Below are positions 49,083 through 60,000 of a stretch of 64,000 bases of DNA, piece after piece. The stretch spans positions 1,860,001-1,924,000 of the forward strand of contig CP114118.1 of assembly GCA_029959195.1 (NCBI GenBank). The letters run 5' to 3'. The position numbers and the translations under genes are program-made. This DNA is from Dictyophora rubrovolvata. Its lineage: Eukaryota; Basidiomycota; Agaricomycetes; Phallales; Phallaceae. How positions within the stretch are numbered: position 1 is the stretch's first letter; every line of letters begins with the position of its first letter. The notes under the pieces were generated by a model. The model did not search any database. It saw only the letters and a program-made list of their open reading frames with translations, and was not told the origin of the DNA.

Positions 49083-52001
49083 ATGTCCGACGCTCGCGAC
49101 GGCAAACGTGCCGTCCGCAATTGGGCGAACTTGCCTCCGGAAGTCTTACGGTTAGTACACCAGAGTGCGCGAATACCACAAAGATGGGTTACTCGCCACT
49201 TTCAAGTTCGGATGTGACAGTATTCCGCTTTGTTCTGACGCCCTCTTTCTCCTCCTCACAGGCTCGTCGTTGCAAATTACCTAGCATATAAGCCGCATGC
49301 CTTCACCCCCGCCTCTTGGCTTCATCCCGATTTTCATTATCAGAGAAGCGTGTTCGAGGCCCTCCGCGATGCGTACGATGTTGAGCGCATTATGCGTGTA
49401 TGTCCCCAGTGGCATCATTCACGTCAGTTCTCTCCCATTCTTTTATCTTGATTACGTTAATTCATTCCCTTTATTTATTGATTTATTGATTTACTTATTC
49501 TTTTTTTTTTTTTTCCTGCGCTTTCAAAATAGTGCTCAACGTGGACTTTTGGACCGTAGCTTGTCACAAGGTCGATCGCGCAGACACCCTTCATCGACAA
49601 ATCATAACAACACAAAGAGATTACATTCTTCTCCAACAGCCACATGCACAGCCCCAACATCAGCAGCAGGCCAACACGATCATGTCCAGTTTAACACATA
49701 CCCCATTCTGCAGGAATTTTCACCATTTCAACACACTTACTAGATCATGCTGTTTACCTTGTCGTGTCAACCGTCCTCTTGGCAGAGATGGAATAGGCAA
49801 CGTTAAGGGTTCCATTGCCACCGCCCATTTTGGCCATGTACCAGTTTGCAAACACCACCGTATCAACTATTTCTGCGGCGTCTGCCTCAAGGATGTTACA
49901 CTAGCTTCCGAGGGAGATCATGCCCAATATGCCAAAGTCCCCGAAAGTTTGTTCGAAAATGAGGACGTTGACACCTGGCCTGCCGTTCATACGACATGTT
50001 TTCATTGTCGTCGAGAAGCATTATTACGGGCCGTCATTCGCTACTCAACCACCACCTCCATTGACTTGTATAATTTCATTGGCGGTACCACCCTGGAAGC
50101 AAAAGACTATGAAGCACGTAGCACAGTTGAAAATTTCGTGGATATGGCCGAAGGTGGTGTTAATGATGTCATCAACGTTCTTTTAGAAAGGCACTGGCTA
50201 CAAAGCAATACAAATTTGGGAAGTCTCTTAGACCAGGCCGTTGCCAGCGCTCGTTATTCCCGAGCGGAAATTGATGATTATGAAAGCGAGGACGACATGT
50301 TGAGGTGATTACCACTTTTTTTTTTTAAGTATTTATTTAGTTATTAATGATTTGTTTGTTACAAGTGACGATGAAGAAGACTCGTATGATATGTTACAGA
50401 GCCAGGAGGAGAATGGGATAAGACTACTTGCTATAACTGCTTGGGCACGGTCGCGCATCATGGATGGAAATTGGGTCACACCCAATGACTTATGGTATGT
50501 GAGCATGGGTCAGCTGCCACACGACTCATCATGGGATCCTTCGGTTCTATCCCCGACGCTACACCCTGTTCCGTATTGGCTGCAAGGCTCGCAATCTGAT
50601 CAGAATCTGCATTCAATTGGCACGTTAGAAAAAGATAATGATGATGGGGATGCGTCCATGTCGACGATAGATGGGTCTTCCTTGGTGGTACATTACCCAA
50701 TGGTAGACCGGTTTACGCCGCTACCTTCTCATCGTTTTGTTCAACTCACGTCTACATGTTTTCGGAACACTTTACGGGAGATCTTATATGAACCGCTTCG
50801 ACGCTTGGTGTATCAATTCGCGCGGGAGGCACAGGCAGCGAAACAAGATCCCTGTGTGCGGCTAGTTCGAATCGGGTTAGACGATGTTCTTGCTATGCTG
50901 AGGGACGAAAAGATTTGGTACGTTGTCAGCTCAACCCATGGCAATGCTCGTCTTGCGCATCATATTCCATACATACCTATAAGTACCGAAAATATGGCTC
51001 CGATGACGAAAAATCTTCTGGAAAATCTCTGGCGTGAGGCCTGTGCGCCATTATATCAATGTCGTTGCTCCATTTGTGACCGGGCGTTGCAAAGGCAGGC
51101 TCAAGGTCAAGGTCAAGGTCAACAGCGTTCGTCTTTCCATCAAGAAGAAACTGCCCACATTGTCTCCTCTCCTGTGCAACCATTAGTGGTTCATCCCGCA
51201 AGACATTCTGAAGAGAATATCTTATTGGAGGAAGAAGGAAAAAATGACGAAGCGATAGACAATGAGCAAGATGCGACAATGAACGTTGACGTGGATGTGG
51301 ATTCGAATGCACTCAATGCGACACTTACACCTTCGGACACTGGATCCATTTCTACTTCGGATGCTGAAAGCAATCGATCGCGGAAGCGGAGTTCGGCTAG
51401 CGTCGATGGGGACGAAGATGACATTAACAATTCACCAAGTCCCGGTAAATCAGTCGCAATTGGCAACAACGACGTCAGCGATTTGCCAAGAAAGAGACAG
51501 CGTACTATGAATTCGGATAGTGCGGAAGCAGATGACGGTAATGAATATGATGATGATGATGATGATGATGATAATTATGATGATGACGAAGAGGAGGAAG
51601 AAGAAAATGTCAATTCGCTGCCAAAAGTAGAACCGCGGGAAGTTCCGATTATCGTTTCGTCAGAAACTCCTCCCGAAGAACGTGGAAGTACTACCCGACG
51701 TCCGTCTTCTTCCCCTGTTTCCTCGGTTTTCTCATCTTTGTCTTCCGGCTCTGAATCCGCGTCGTCGTCGCCGTTATCAACATCGTCTGATTCGTCTTTA
51801 TTACACTCCGTTTCTACCCGCCCACTTTCTCTACCGGGCAGTGTGTCTCCCATTAAACCCGGCCTTGATGAAGTTGTTGTAGTTGTTTCACCCGGTTTGA
51901 ACGGTGAAGATACTGTGAGAATTCGAGGGAAAGACGATTCCCCTACTCTACTTTATTGTGACGAGAATGCGCAAGAAAGCATGGGAAGATATTATGCTTA
52001 G
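49083..52001 (+). CDS. Large Cys-rich and acidic protein with F-box-like N-terminus, unknown
   Basis: I do not recognise this protein as a named family. The ATG at 49083 begins MSDARDGKRAVRNWANLPPEVLR, joined to LVVANYL and later RVCPQWHHSLLNVDFW, a pattern like an F-box motif. Then come several CxxC-type clusters that could bind zinc: RSCCLPCRVNR, CKHHRINYFCGVCLKDV, TTCFHCRREAL and, further on, YQCRCSICDRAL. The C-terminal third is low-complexity: Ser-rich, with an Asp/Glu run encoded by (GAT)8 and a basic RKRQR nuclear-type signal. Introns lie at about 49149-49260, 49421-49531 and 50306-50365. About 870 residues. A role in nuclear or ubiquitin-linked regulation is only a guess. Confidence 0.75.
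51549..51572 (+). repeat. (GAT)8 microsatellite, coding poly-Asp
   Basis: Eight tandem GAT units lie inside the large Cys-rich/acidic gene and encode part of an Asp run. Length variation here would change the acidic tract without shifting the frame. Confidence 0.9.
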
Positions 52002-52741
52002 GGAATGGCGTAACGAATTCCGGCTGGTGAATTTGATGACTTACCGATTGCCTTTTATGAGATTTTTTTTTTCTGCTTTCCTTCCCTTGCTACGCGTTTA
52101 TCTTTCCGTCCTTCACTGCTTTCAACGCGATCGCACACATCCCCCGTCTTGCAAAATCTCTTTTTCAAAAGTTATTTTTTTCATTATTAAAACGAAACCA
52201 TTATCAATCAACAGATTTTTTCTTCTTTTTCAACCACAACCTCACTCCGATTTTTGAATTCACGTTTTTTTTTTCTCAAGTTAGTATTATGCATGTACAT
52301 TGTATTTCAGGTCCAGGATTTGTTTGTTGTACACCGACATGACATCAAACTTGTTTTTGTCTTTTCCAATTTTTCTTTACTTACAGTTCAATACATATAT
52401 AAGTGATGTATCATTATTATTATTTTACTCACTTTTTAAATGTTTTGTAATTGTGAACGTTTTGTTCCGGCTCTGGTACATTATTTAATTATAGCAGTAT
52501 GCATTAAAACCACAAACAAGATATTAGGTATCGAAGGAGCGGCTGGATTCAAAAAAAATGAAAGAGGGTAAAAAGACGCGAATGACAGGACAGAATATAG
52601 GAATCTGAGTCTAATAGTAAGTATACTAAAGTAGATAATTTTCCCCTTGACGAGTTTTAAAACCCCCTCGCCTCGAACTGCTGAAAAGTTTGGGGATGAC
52701 GATCCCCTCCCACCCCCATGGTGCTCATTTCAGCATATAGA
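52002..52741. other. Convergent T-rich intergenic region
   Basis: These 740 nt between two convergent genes are rich in T runs on the plus strand and probably hold both 3' UTRs. The small open frames here look non-coding. No named element was recognised. Confidence 0.5.
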
Positions 52742-53776
52742 CTAATTCTGTAACGCATACAGAGCCATCATAAACGCAAAAGAGCTCACTAGCAATTTCA
52801 CAGATAAAGCTTTAGGTTGAAGGGCGTCTCTCGTCGTTGAAGCTGCACTTGAAGTTGTAGAATTAGAATTGGTGATAGTGAAGGTGGCGGTAGGACTGGG
52901 AAATGAGAGAGATGTAGAGACCAAGGCACAAAATTCCTTTTAAAGGGGTAAATTGTTTAGTTAAGGGAGATCTGCCGACTTGATTACATGTGCATGCTTA
53001 CCTCTGCGATATTCTCCGCTTGATTGAAATCAGCGGGACATTGCGATTCGACGCAGTTGTAAGTGTTAGAAACGAATTGTGGTCTATAAACGAGAAGGAG
53101 GAGAATTGAGTAAAAAAAAAAAAGGAAATATGACTCCTTTTTTCAACGCACTTTCCACAGTAACATTCTACGGAAGTGATAGTTACACAGTTTACTGATG
53201 CGACGGCGTTCTGAAGGCAGGTCGTAACTGGCAAAGTAGAGAAAATTCAATCGGTGAGTAGGTGAGTGGGTGAGAGGAGAGGAGAAGGGAGAACTTACCG
53301 CATTGTGAAACCGAGGTTGGCACGCTTGGAAAGGTGAGCATTGTGTTTGTTGGGAGGAATGTTGTGACATTATCTGATGTTTGGAGTGCTGCAGCGCTGA
53401 CGTCCAAGGGATTATTATTTGACGATGACGATGTGGAAGGAGTGAGAGAACTAGATGTGGTTGTGTTGGGAGAAAAAGAATGGGAGGCTAGCAAGGTTGC
53501 TGTTGCTGTAGAGGGAGGGGGAGGCTTTTGACTCTGTGGGCTACTAGTGAAGGATACTGACGAGCTCTGGTGTGTGATTGTTAGGCTCGGGCTCGGGCTT
53601 GGGTGTGAGCTTGTAGGAGATACAAGAATAGACGTTGACATGGCAGACGGGCTCGTCGGGGTGACTGAAGAGATCGAGGAAGATGAGTGTATCATCGTGG
53701 ATGTCGGCATAGATGTAGCGGTAGGAGTGAAGCTTATTATGCTAGTCGAACTCAACGATCTCAAACCCAGATTCAT
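52742..53776 (-). CDS. CFEM-domain, GPI-anchored, Ser/Thr-rich protein
   Basis: CFEM domains are fungal eight-cysteine extracellular modules, in some proteins binding heme or acting at the surface. Here splicing gives SVPTSVSQCVTTCLQNAVASVNC, VTITSVECYCGKPQFV, YNCVESQCPADFNQAENIAE and EFCALV, with eight cysteines in CFEM spacing. The C-terminus (LSVKLLVSSFAFMMALYALQN) is hydrophobic, as for GPI attachment. The first in-frame ATG is at 53776. It gives a Ser/Thr/Pro-rich N-terminal region of about 190 residues before the CFEM, the reverse of the usual order, and no signal peptide is visible. The frame stays open upstream to about 54247 without an ATG, so an upstream exon carrying a signal peptide cannot be excluded. 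Confidence 0.75.
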
Positions 53777-54291
53777 TTTCGGATGGGGGGAAGGAGAGAA
53801 AGAGAATGATAAGGAATGTGCGCACTTGGGGGAGTTTTTAGGGCGGAAAGATGCATTCTTTCCAGGCGATCCGTTTTGAAAGTTCGAATAGGCTGGAGTC
53901 GGGCTCGGGAGTGGAAAGCATTCAAAAATGATATTTTTATCTGGATGAATTTGGAGCTGAACTTGAGTTGAAGCATGTCTACAAGAATTGAAATTGCTTT
54001 GATGGTGCTTCTTTCTTTCAATGATATTCGGCAACTTGCATTCCCGAAGAAGCAGAGAACTTGGTCGAATGAAATGAAATTGATCCGGAAGCGGGGCCGG
54101 TCCCGGCTCGAGTTTCAAGTGGTCGTATTGGCTTTGTCCAGCATAGCAAGATTGATTTTGGATTGACTCAGAGTTGTTCGATTGGGATTGAAAACAACAA
54201 GTGCCAGTTCGCCGGGAGACATAAAAAGAGTCACTACTAGTAGTCACAGCTGCGAGTGAGTGTGACTCCCGTTTTGTCCCCTCTAAATTTT
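53777..54291. promoter_or_regulatory. Divergent region, CFEM / panB
   Basis: These 515 nt separate the first CFEM ATG from the panB start and should hold both promoters. On the minus strand the CFEM frame remains open through most of it, so part may be transcribed 5' UTR or an unrecognised exon. Confidence 0.4.
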
Positions 54292-54315
54292 ATGATGATG
54301 ATGATGATGATGATG
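54292..54315 (+). repeat. (ATG)8 microsatellite at the panB start
   Basis: Eight consecutive ATG codons form the likely translation start of panB, followed by CAG. Slippage would change the number of start methionines without a frameshift. Confidence 0.9.
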
Positions 54316-55357
54316 CAGAGCTGTAATTCTCATGGAGTTGTTCGTCTACGGAAATTGAAAAAGTTGGTTTTTACTCGAGCGATATTATCGCGGCATTTCA
54401 GCGTGCGGCCTGAAGCACGTCATCATGGTAATGTAGCTGGCACGTATTTTCTGGCGAAACTTTTTCACTGATTTTCATTTTTATATGCGTGGATATCAAG
54501 GGCCTAAAAAGATAACACTAGGCTACTTGCAGTCACTCAAGGGGAGAACAGACACGGCCATTACCACATTGACGGCATACGATTTTCCAACGGGACGACA
54601 ATGTGAAATAGGTGGGGTGGACATCTGTCTCGTGGGTGACTCGCTGGCACAAGTTTGTCTGGGATACGATTCGACGACGCGACTGACCGTGGATGAAATG
54701 ATACACCACGCAAAAGCAGTTTCTCGAGCGGCTAAAAGGCCATTTCGTGTCGCAGACATGCCCTTTGGCAGCTACTTGGGAGCCAGAGACGCGACGATTG
54801 CAAATGCAATCCGATTATTCCGAGAGGCAGGCATGGAATCGGTCAAGCTCGAGGGCGGCGAGGAGATCGCGGACACGGTGAATGCACTGACCAGCGTCGG
54901 GATCCCTGTCTTGGCCCACATCGGCCTCCTGCCTCAGCGTCACGTCGCGCTGTCCGGATACAAAGTGCAAGGACGCGACGCAGCTTCAGCGCTGAGATTG
55001 CTCGATGCCGCGCGAGCACTGCAAGACGCGGGCGCATGGGGAATCGTGCTCGAAGCCATCCCTCACCGTCTGGCGGAGTTCATCACCAAGAGACTGACCA
55101 TCCCCACCATCGGGATTGGTGCTGGACCGGACTGTGATGGACAAGTGTTGGTGTGGGACGACGCGATGGGAGTGTGGTCAGGTCATCAAGCCCGCTTCGT
55201 TCGTAGGTTTGCCCAGTTGAGTGACAGCGCTCACACGGGCGTGACATCGTACGTGGAAGCGGTTAAAAATCGTTCTTTCCCCGATCGCTCCGAGGAGTCT
55301 TATGAAATTGATGACCAGAATTGGTCCGAATTTATCAATCGAGCTCAGTCTAGTTGA
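54292..55357 (+). CDS. panB: Ketopantoate hydroxymethyltransferase, mitochondrial
   Basis: This is 3-methyl-2-oxobutanoate hydroxymethyltransferase, the first committed step of pantothenate (CoA) synthesis (Ecm31 in yeast). It starts in a run of eight ATG codons (54292-54315). The leader is Arg-rich (RLRKLKKLVFTRAILSRHF), typical of a mitochondrial presequence. An intron (about 54429-54502) joins RHHG to PKKITLGYLQSLKG. The enzyme has TLTAYDFPTGRQCE, ICLVGDSLAQVCLGYDST (metal-binding Asp), RVADMPFGSYL, SVKLEGG, AHIGLLPQ, the catalytic Glu region VLEAIPHRLAEFITKR, and TIGIGAGPDCDGQVLVWDD. The second exon reads uninterrupted to the stop. It is complete, about 330 residues. An in-frame ATG inside the intron (54485) could start a form without the leader. 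Confidence 0.93.
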
Positions 55358-55398
55358 GTGATAGACTCAGTTTTAGCTGATTTCCCTAGTGTGTACTT

Positions 55399-55424
55399 TA
55401 TATATATATATATATATATATATA
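55399..55424. repeat. (TA)13 microsatellite
   Basis: A pure TA run lies in the 124-nt gap between panB and the GGPP synthase start, about 58 nt before the latter's ATG, where it may overlap the core promoter. Confidence 0.9.
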
Positions 55425-55481
55425 AGACATAGTAATAATAATAACCATTATCCTCGTTATCGAAAGTTTCCTACCCACACC

Positions 55482-56777
55482 ATGACCGACAGGTACAACA
55501 ACATCATCAGCCAACTCGCAGAGCAAGAATGGTCGTCTCAGCAGGAATCAGTACGCAGTCATCATCACTCATTGATTCTCTCTCGCTAATTCAATAAACA
55601 AGGCATTATTGGAACCTTACACCTATGTCACCACATCTTCAGGCAAAGAAATCCGCAAGAAATTGATAGAGGCGTTCAATCTCTGGCTCAACGTACCTGA
55701 AGACACCGTACGCGTTATCGCCAATGTCATTAGCATGCTTCACAGCGCAAGTCTCATGATGGACGACGTCGAAGACGGCTCTCAACTCCGCAGAGGCATA
55801 CCAGTGGCACACAAGATCTACGGCATTCCTCAAACTATCAACTCTGCGAATTACGTCTATTTCTTAGCATACAAAGAGCTATTTGCCTTGCGCGATACTC
55901 AGCCATCAATGCTCGACTTGGACAAACTCATAACTGGTGGGTAAACCCTCTTCTTTTGAGCAACAAGCTTCCAACTCACGCTGCAAAGAGGAACTGTTGA
56001 ACCTCCACAGAGGCCAGGGTCTCGATTTGTTATGGAGAGATAACCTCATCTGTCCCACCGAAGATGAATATATCCACATGGTCAACAACAGTATGCTCCT
56101 CCTCCCACCAACCACCACCTGCCTTCTAACCAGTTATAGAAACCGGAGGCCTCTTTCGCATTGCTATCAAATTAATGATGGCCAAGAGCACTAAACCCTT
56201 CGTGTAAGTACTACGTATGATGTTGATGTATATGTTTCACACTTGCAATTTTTATTTTTTATTTTTGACAGTGATTACATCCCATTAGTCAATCTCTTCA
56301 GCATATACTTCCAAATCAGGGACGATTATATGAATTTGCAGTCCACAGAGGTAAATATAATACATTCATTACATTCTCGCTCACTTTGACACTCATCACC
56401 CTGGCTCTCCAAGTACGAATCAAACAAAGGCTTCGCCGAGGATTTAACTGAAGGCAAATTCTCCTTTCCGATAGTACATTCTATCCGAGCAGATCCATCA
56501 AGTCGCCAAGTTCTAAGTAAGGGGGTTTTTTTTTTCCTCTCTTTTTTCGCCTTAGCGATCTCCAACTATAACTAACGCACGTCCAGACGTCCTTCAGAAG
56601 CGTCCTTCTACCCCAACAACGAAACGATACATCATCGATTATATGCATTCTCATACCAAATCATTCGATTACACTCTTCAGGTGCTTCAATCTCTCGAAG
56701 GTCAAGCTCGCGACGAAATTAAGAGACTTGGCGGGAACAAGGCTTTGTCTGCTATTCTAGATCAGCTCAAGGTTTAG
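55482..56777 (+). CDS. Geranylgeranyl diphosphate synthase
   Basis: This is a prenyltransferase making C20 GGPP for protein prenylation, carotenoids and other isoprenoids (Bts1/al-3 type). The ATG at 55482 gives [17 protein letters not shown]. Exons join to [24 protein letters not shown], the first Asp-rich motif [54 protein letters not shown], the second Asp motif QIRDDYMN, and [11 protein letters not shown], ending DQLKV. The residues before the first DDxxD fit a fungal GGPP rather than FPP synthase. Seven or so short introns are present; about 310 residues. It is complete and faces GCN1 (convergent, 227 nt apart). Confidence 0.9.
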
Positions 56778-57004
56778 AGATACACTTGGCCTCAATTATC
56801 GTGCTTTCGCTTTCAATTTGTTTTTGTTTCATGTGTGTTGAGTAATAGACATACACGCATATATATCATAAATAGATATATGAATGTTTTCGGCTACCTA
56901 CTACATCGCCTGTCGTCGTGGCTGTCAAAGACCCTGGCGCAGCGCGTAATATGTAACTCTTTCTTACGTGGAAAGAAACTAATTTTATTGTAAACCCTAT
57001 TCTA

Positions 57005-60000
57005 CTACAACCCGCTCTCCTCGAGCTCGTTACACCAAGGCTCCACAACTTTCACCAACTCCCGCGCCTCACGAGCCGGTCGACTAATAATCGTACTTTC
57101 AGAAAGCGATAACTGAATTTTTCTCAGCACGCCAACAACGTATGGATGATTTCCAGTGTCACCACCACCACTCTCAGCTTCTCCCACTTTATGGAATACC
57201 CCCGGCGCGTGCGTCAACACGTTCACGATAATGTGACTCGTTAGCATACTCGGATTTCCGTCAACGATATGTGATTTAACCATGGTCCGAATGGCTGGTA
57301 ATTTTGGGAAACAATTGGCAAAGTGTGTGAATAATAGAGCCGTTGAAGACATATAGCTCTCTGTCAGACGACGTTTGTAAGAAGAAAAAAAGCACATATA
57401 ATCGTTTATTATTCATTTACCTTCGTGATTTTCGTAAAATGCTTCGTTTAACAAGTCTGATATGGCAGATTTGGACGGCTCGCCCAGGTGCTGTGATGCA
57501 TTTTTAACGACATTGGATAACGCCAAGATACACGAAGCAGCGATAGGCTCATCGTTCGATTTTGACATCGTAATCCTACAGAGAGCAAAATAAATCTTTT
57601 AACGCGAGAGAAAAAAACATTCGTTCGAGAACTTACAGCTCAGTAACGACAGGGTCGATTCTCGAAAGAGAACACACCAGTGAACCAAGAGCATCAGCAG
57701 CGCGACTTCTAACCACCCCACTCGTTGTGTCCAAAAGAAGTTTTATAAAAGTACGCTGAAGTTGCGGGAAAAACGGCTTGACAAAATTCGGTATCGTATC
57801 CAGCATAATTGTTAGAGCGGTGAGAATGGCGGTTTTAACTGGTGGAGGCAATGAAGCTGATTGTGTCGCGACACGGATAAGCGGACCCGTCAACGGGACG
57901 ACGAATGGCTTGAGTGCAGCTTCAGAAGTGCGGTGAACAAGATCACCAATAGCATAGGCGGCATATTCTCGTTGTTCGTTCGTTCCGGTAGTCAGACCTG
58001 CAAGAATAATAGGCACAACCGGTGCGGGTCCTCGCCCTGGTCCTTCAATACTCAAACCGCGTACAGACCGTCCATGCGCACCGATAATCTCGAGGTTCTT
58101 GCGCAGAACCACAACAAGACTTTCTAATTCCTGCTTTGGCACGGATTTTACAAAAGCGTCGAGCGCGTCCCATGCCGCATGTGCTACATCGTCTACTCCA
58201 TCGTCTAGCAATAAAACGAGAGGCGCGAGCCAATCCAGTCGGTAATAAGCCGTATCAGTTGTGGTCTCAGAGTAAAACAGCTGAACGACACCCATGGTCG
58301 ATTTGCGTCTCACGGGGGAAGGATCCTTTGCCCATGCGAGCAGCTGCAGCATCAGCGCGTGCAGTGAATCATCTTCCGTGATAGATGTCATTATCGCACG
58401 CAAAGCTTCCGTTATTTCTGAATGTATGGTGCATTCTGGGGACTCGAGAGCTTTAAGGAGAGCCTCGAGAATAACGTTGAGTCTTTTTGTGAGCGCCGAA
58501 CCTGCTACGGTAACTAGCGACGCTAAGGCTCGAGCGTTAAACGCCGTTATTGGGGCCGCGATGAGTGTAGGAATGAGAATTGGGAACACGACGTTCGCTC
58601 TAACCTGGAAAGATTTTAATAATTTATTGAGCACACACATACATATTTACTCACATTCATAACCTCTTTTAAAGCTTTCAGAGCCGTCTCGGAATTCTCA
58701 TCAGGCTGTCTAAGAGCTTCTAAAAGTGTTGGAATAATCTCGTCGATTGCTCTAGCACCGTACGCTTCCTGGAGCGCATCAAATGCTTGGGCAGCAGCGA
58801 AGCGAACATTGGCAGCTCGGTCAACCAGTGATCTTCGGACAATGGGTATAAGATCGTCTTCTTTACCTTCCCTGTGACTCTCCAGAGTGTTCGGTCTAAT
58901 GAATAGCGTGAGGAGAAGAACGGAATGTTAGAGTTAAAAAGAACGCATACAATATGTGAACTAGCGCAAGACACGTAGATTCTCTTGTCACGTCGTCGGT
59001 GGATTTGGAACTCGCTTGTAGTAGCCGGATTATTTCCATAAACACTTTTTCACCAAGTTTACGACAGAGCTCTGCAATCGTTGCCACAGCCATCTAAATC
59101 GCATAGTTAGAAAAAGCGTTTTCCCAACATGATTGCCTCACCTTTTCTTGGTCTGAGGCCGGTTTTGGCAGTAGGAATAAAATTTGTGAAATAACAGACG
59201 ACAATATTTCTCGAACTATAGAGCCTGTTTAGAAAAAAATTAGACATAACTTAAAATACGTACCAGTTCTTGGCGTGTTCTGAACTAACGCTTTCCAAAC
59301 TTGAATAGATGCCAGCCGCACAACGCTAATGTCATCTTGTCGGAGGATGTATAAGCCAGCCAAAATTCTATCTCTTCGTTCGGGACCAAGCAGATCAGTG
59401 AGCACACGGCGAGAATTGTCAGCAGAGACTACGGCCATTTCTTCCTCGTCGTCCATCTCAGTCTTTCCGCTGATTCCGGCAATCTTGAATAAGAGTTCTC
59501 CCACAAGTGTGACTGATGATAGCTAAAAACGAAACAAGTATATGAGAAAAAAAATAACCCTCCTTTTCTCCCATTTTGATGACGCACCCGGATCCTCCAC
59601 GATGAATCAAACATTCCAGTCTCTAACTCAGGTAACAACAAGTCAACGGCGCGATTGGAATAGTTGACAATAATCATTCGACCGGCTTTAAGCGCTGCTT
59701 CGCGCACGACTTCTTCCGAGTCCGCAAGACCGTTCAGAATAGGTTGAATAATTTTAGGTAAGTGAGGCTGAAATCGTGTACCAAATGTCGCGGGAAGGAA
59801 GACTAGTAAAGACATGAACCCTTCTTTTACGTGAGGTTTTGAACTACTCGCGTTGGCTATAATGTCGGGTAACAGTGCTTCGAGACGTTCCATGCCAAGC
59901 CCAGAAAGAGCCTCGCTCAATCCCTGCGCTGCACCTTGTCTGTCTACTCCTGATACGTCAGACTTGAGAGTCCGCAAAAGACCCGGAACAAGATCTGGGA

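Noticed and set aside
53777-54247. Longer N-terminus for the CFEM protein
   Set aside because: The open frame begins with GTG and contains no ATG before 53776, so there is no supported start. An unseen upstream exon remains possible.
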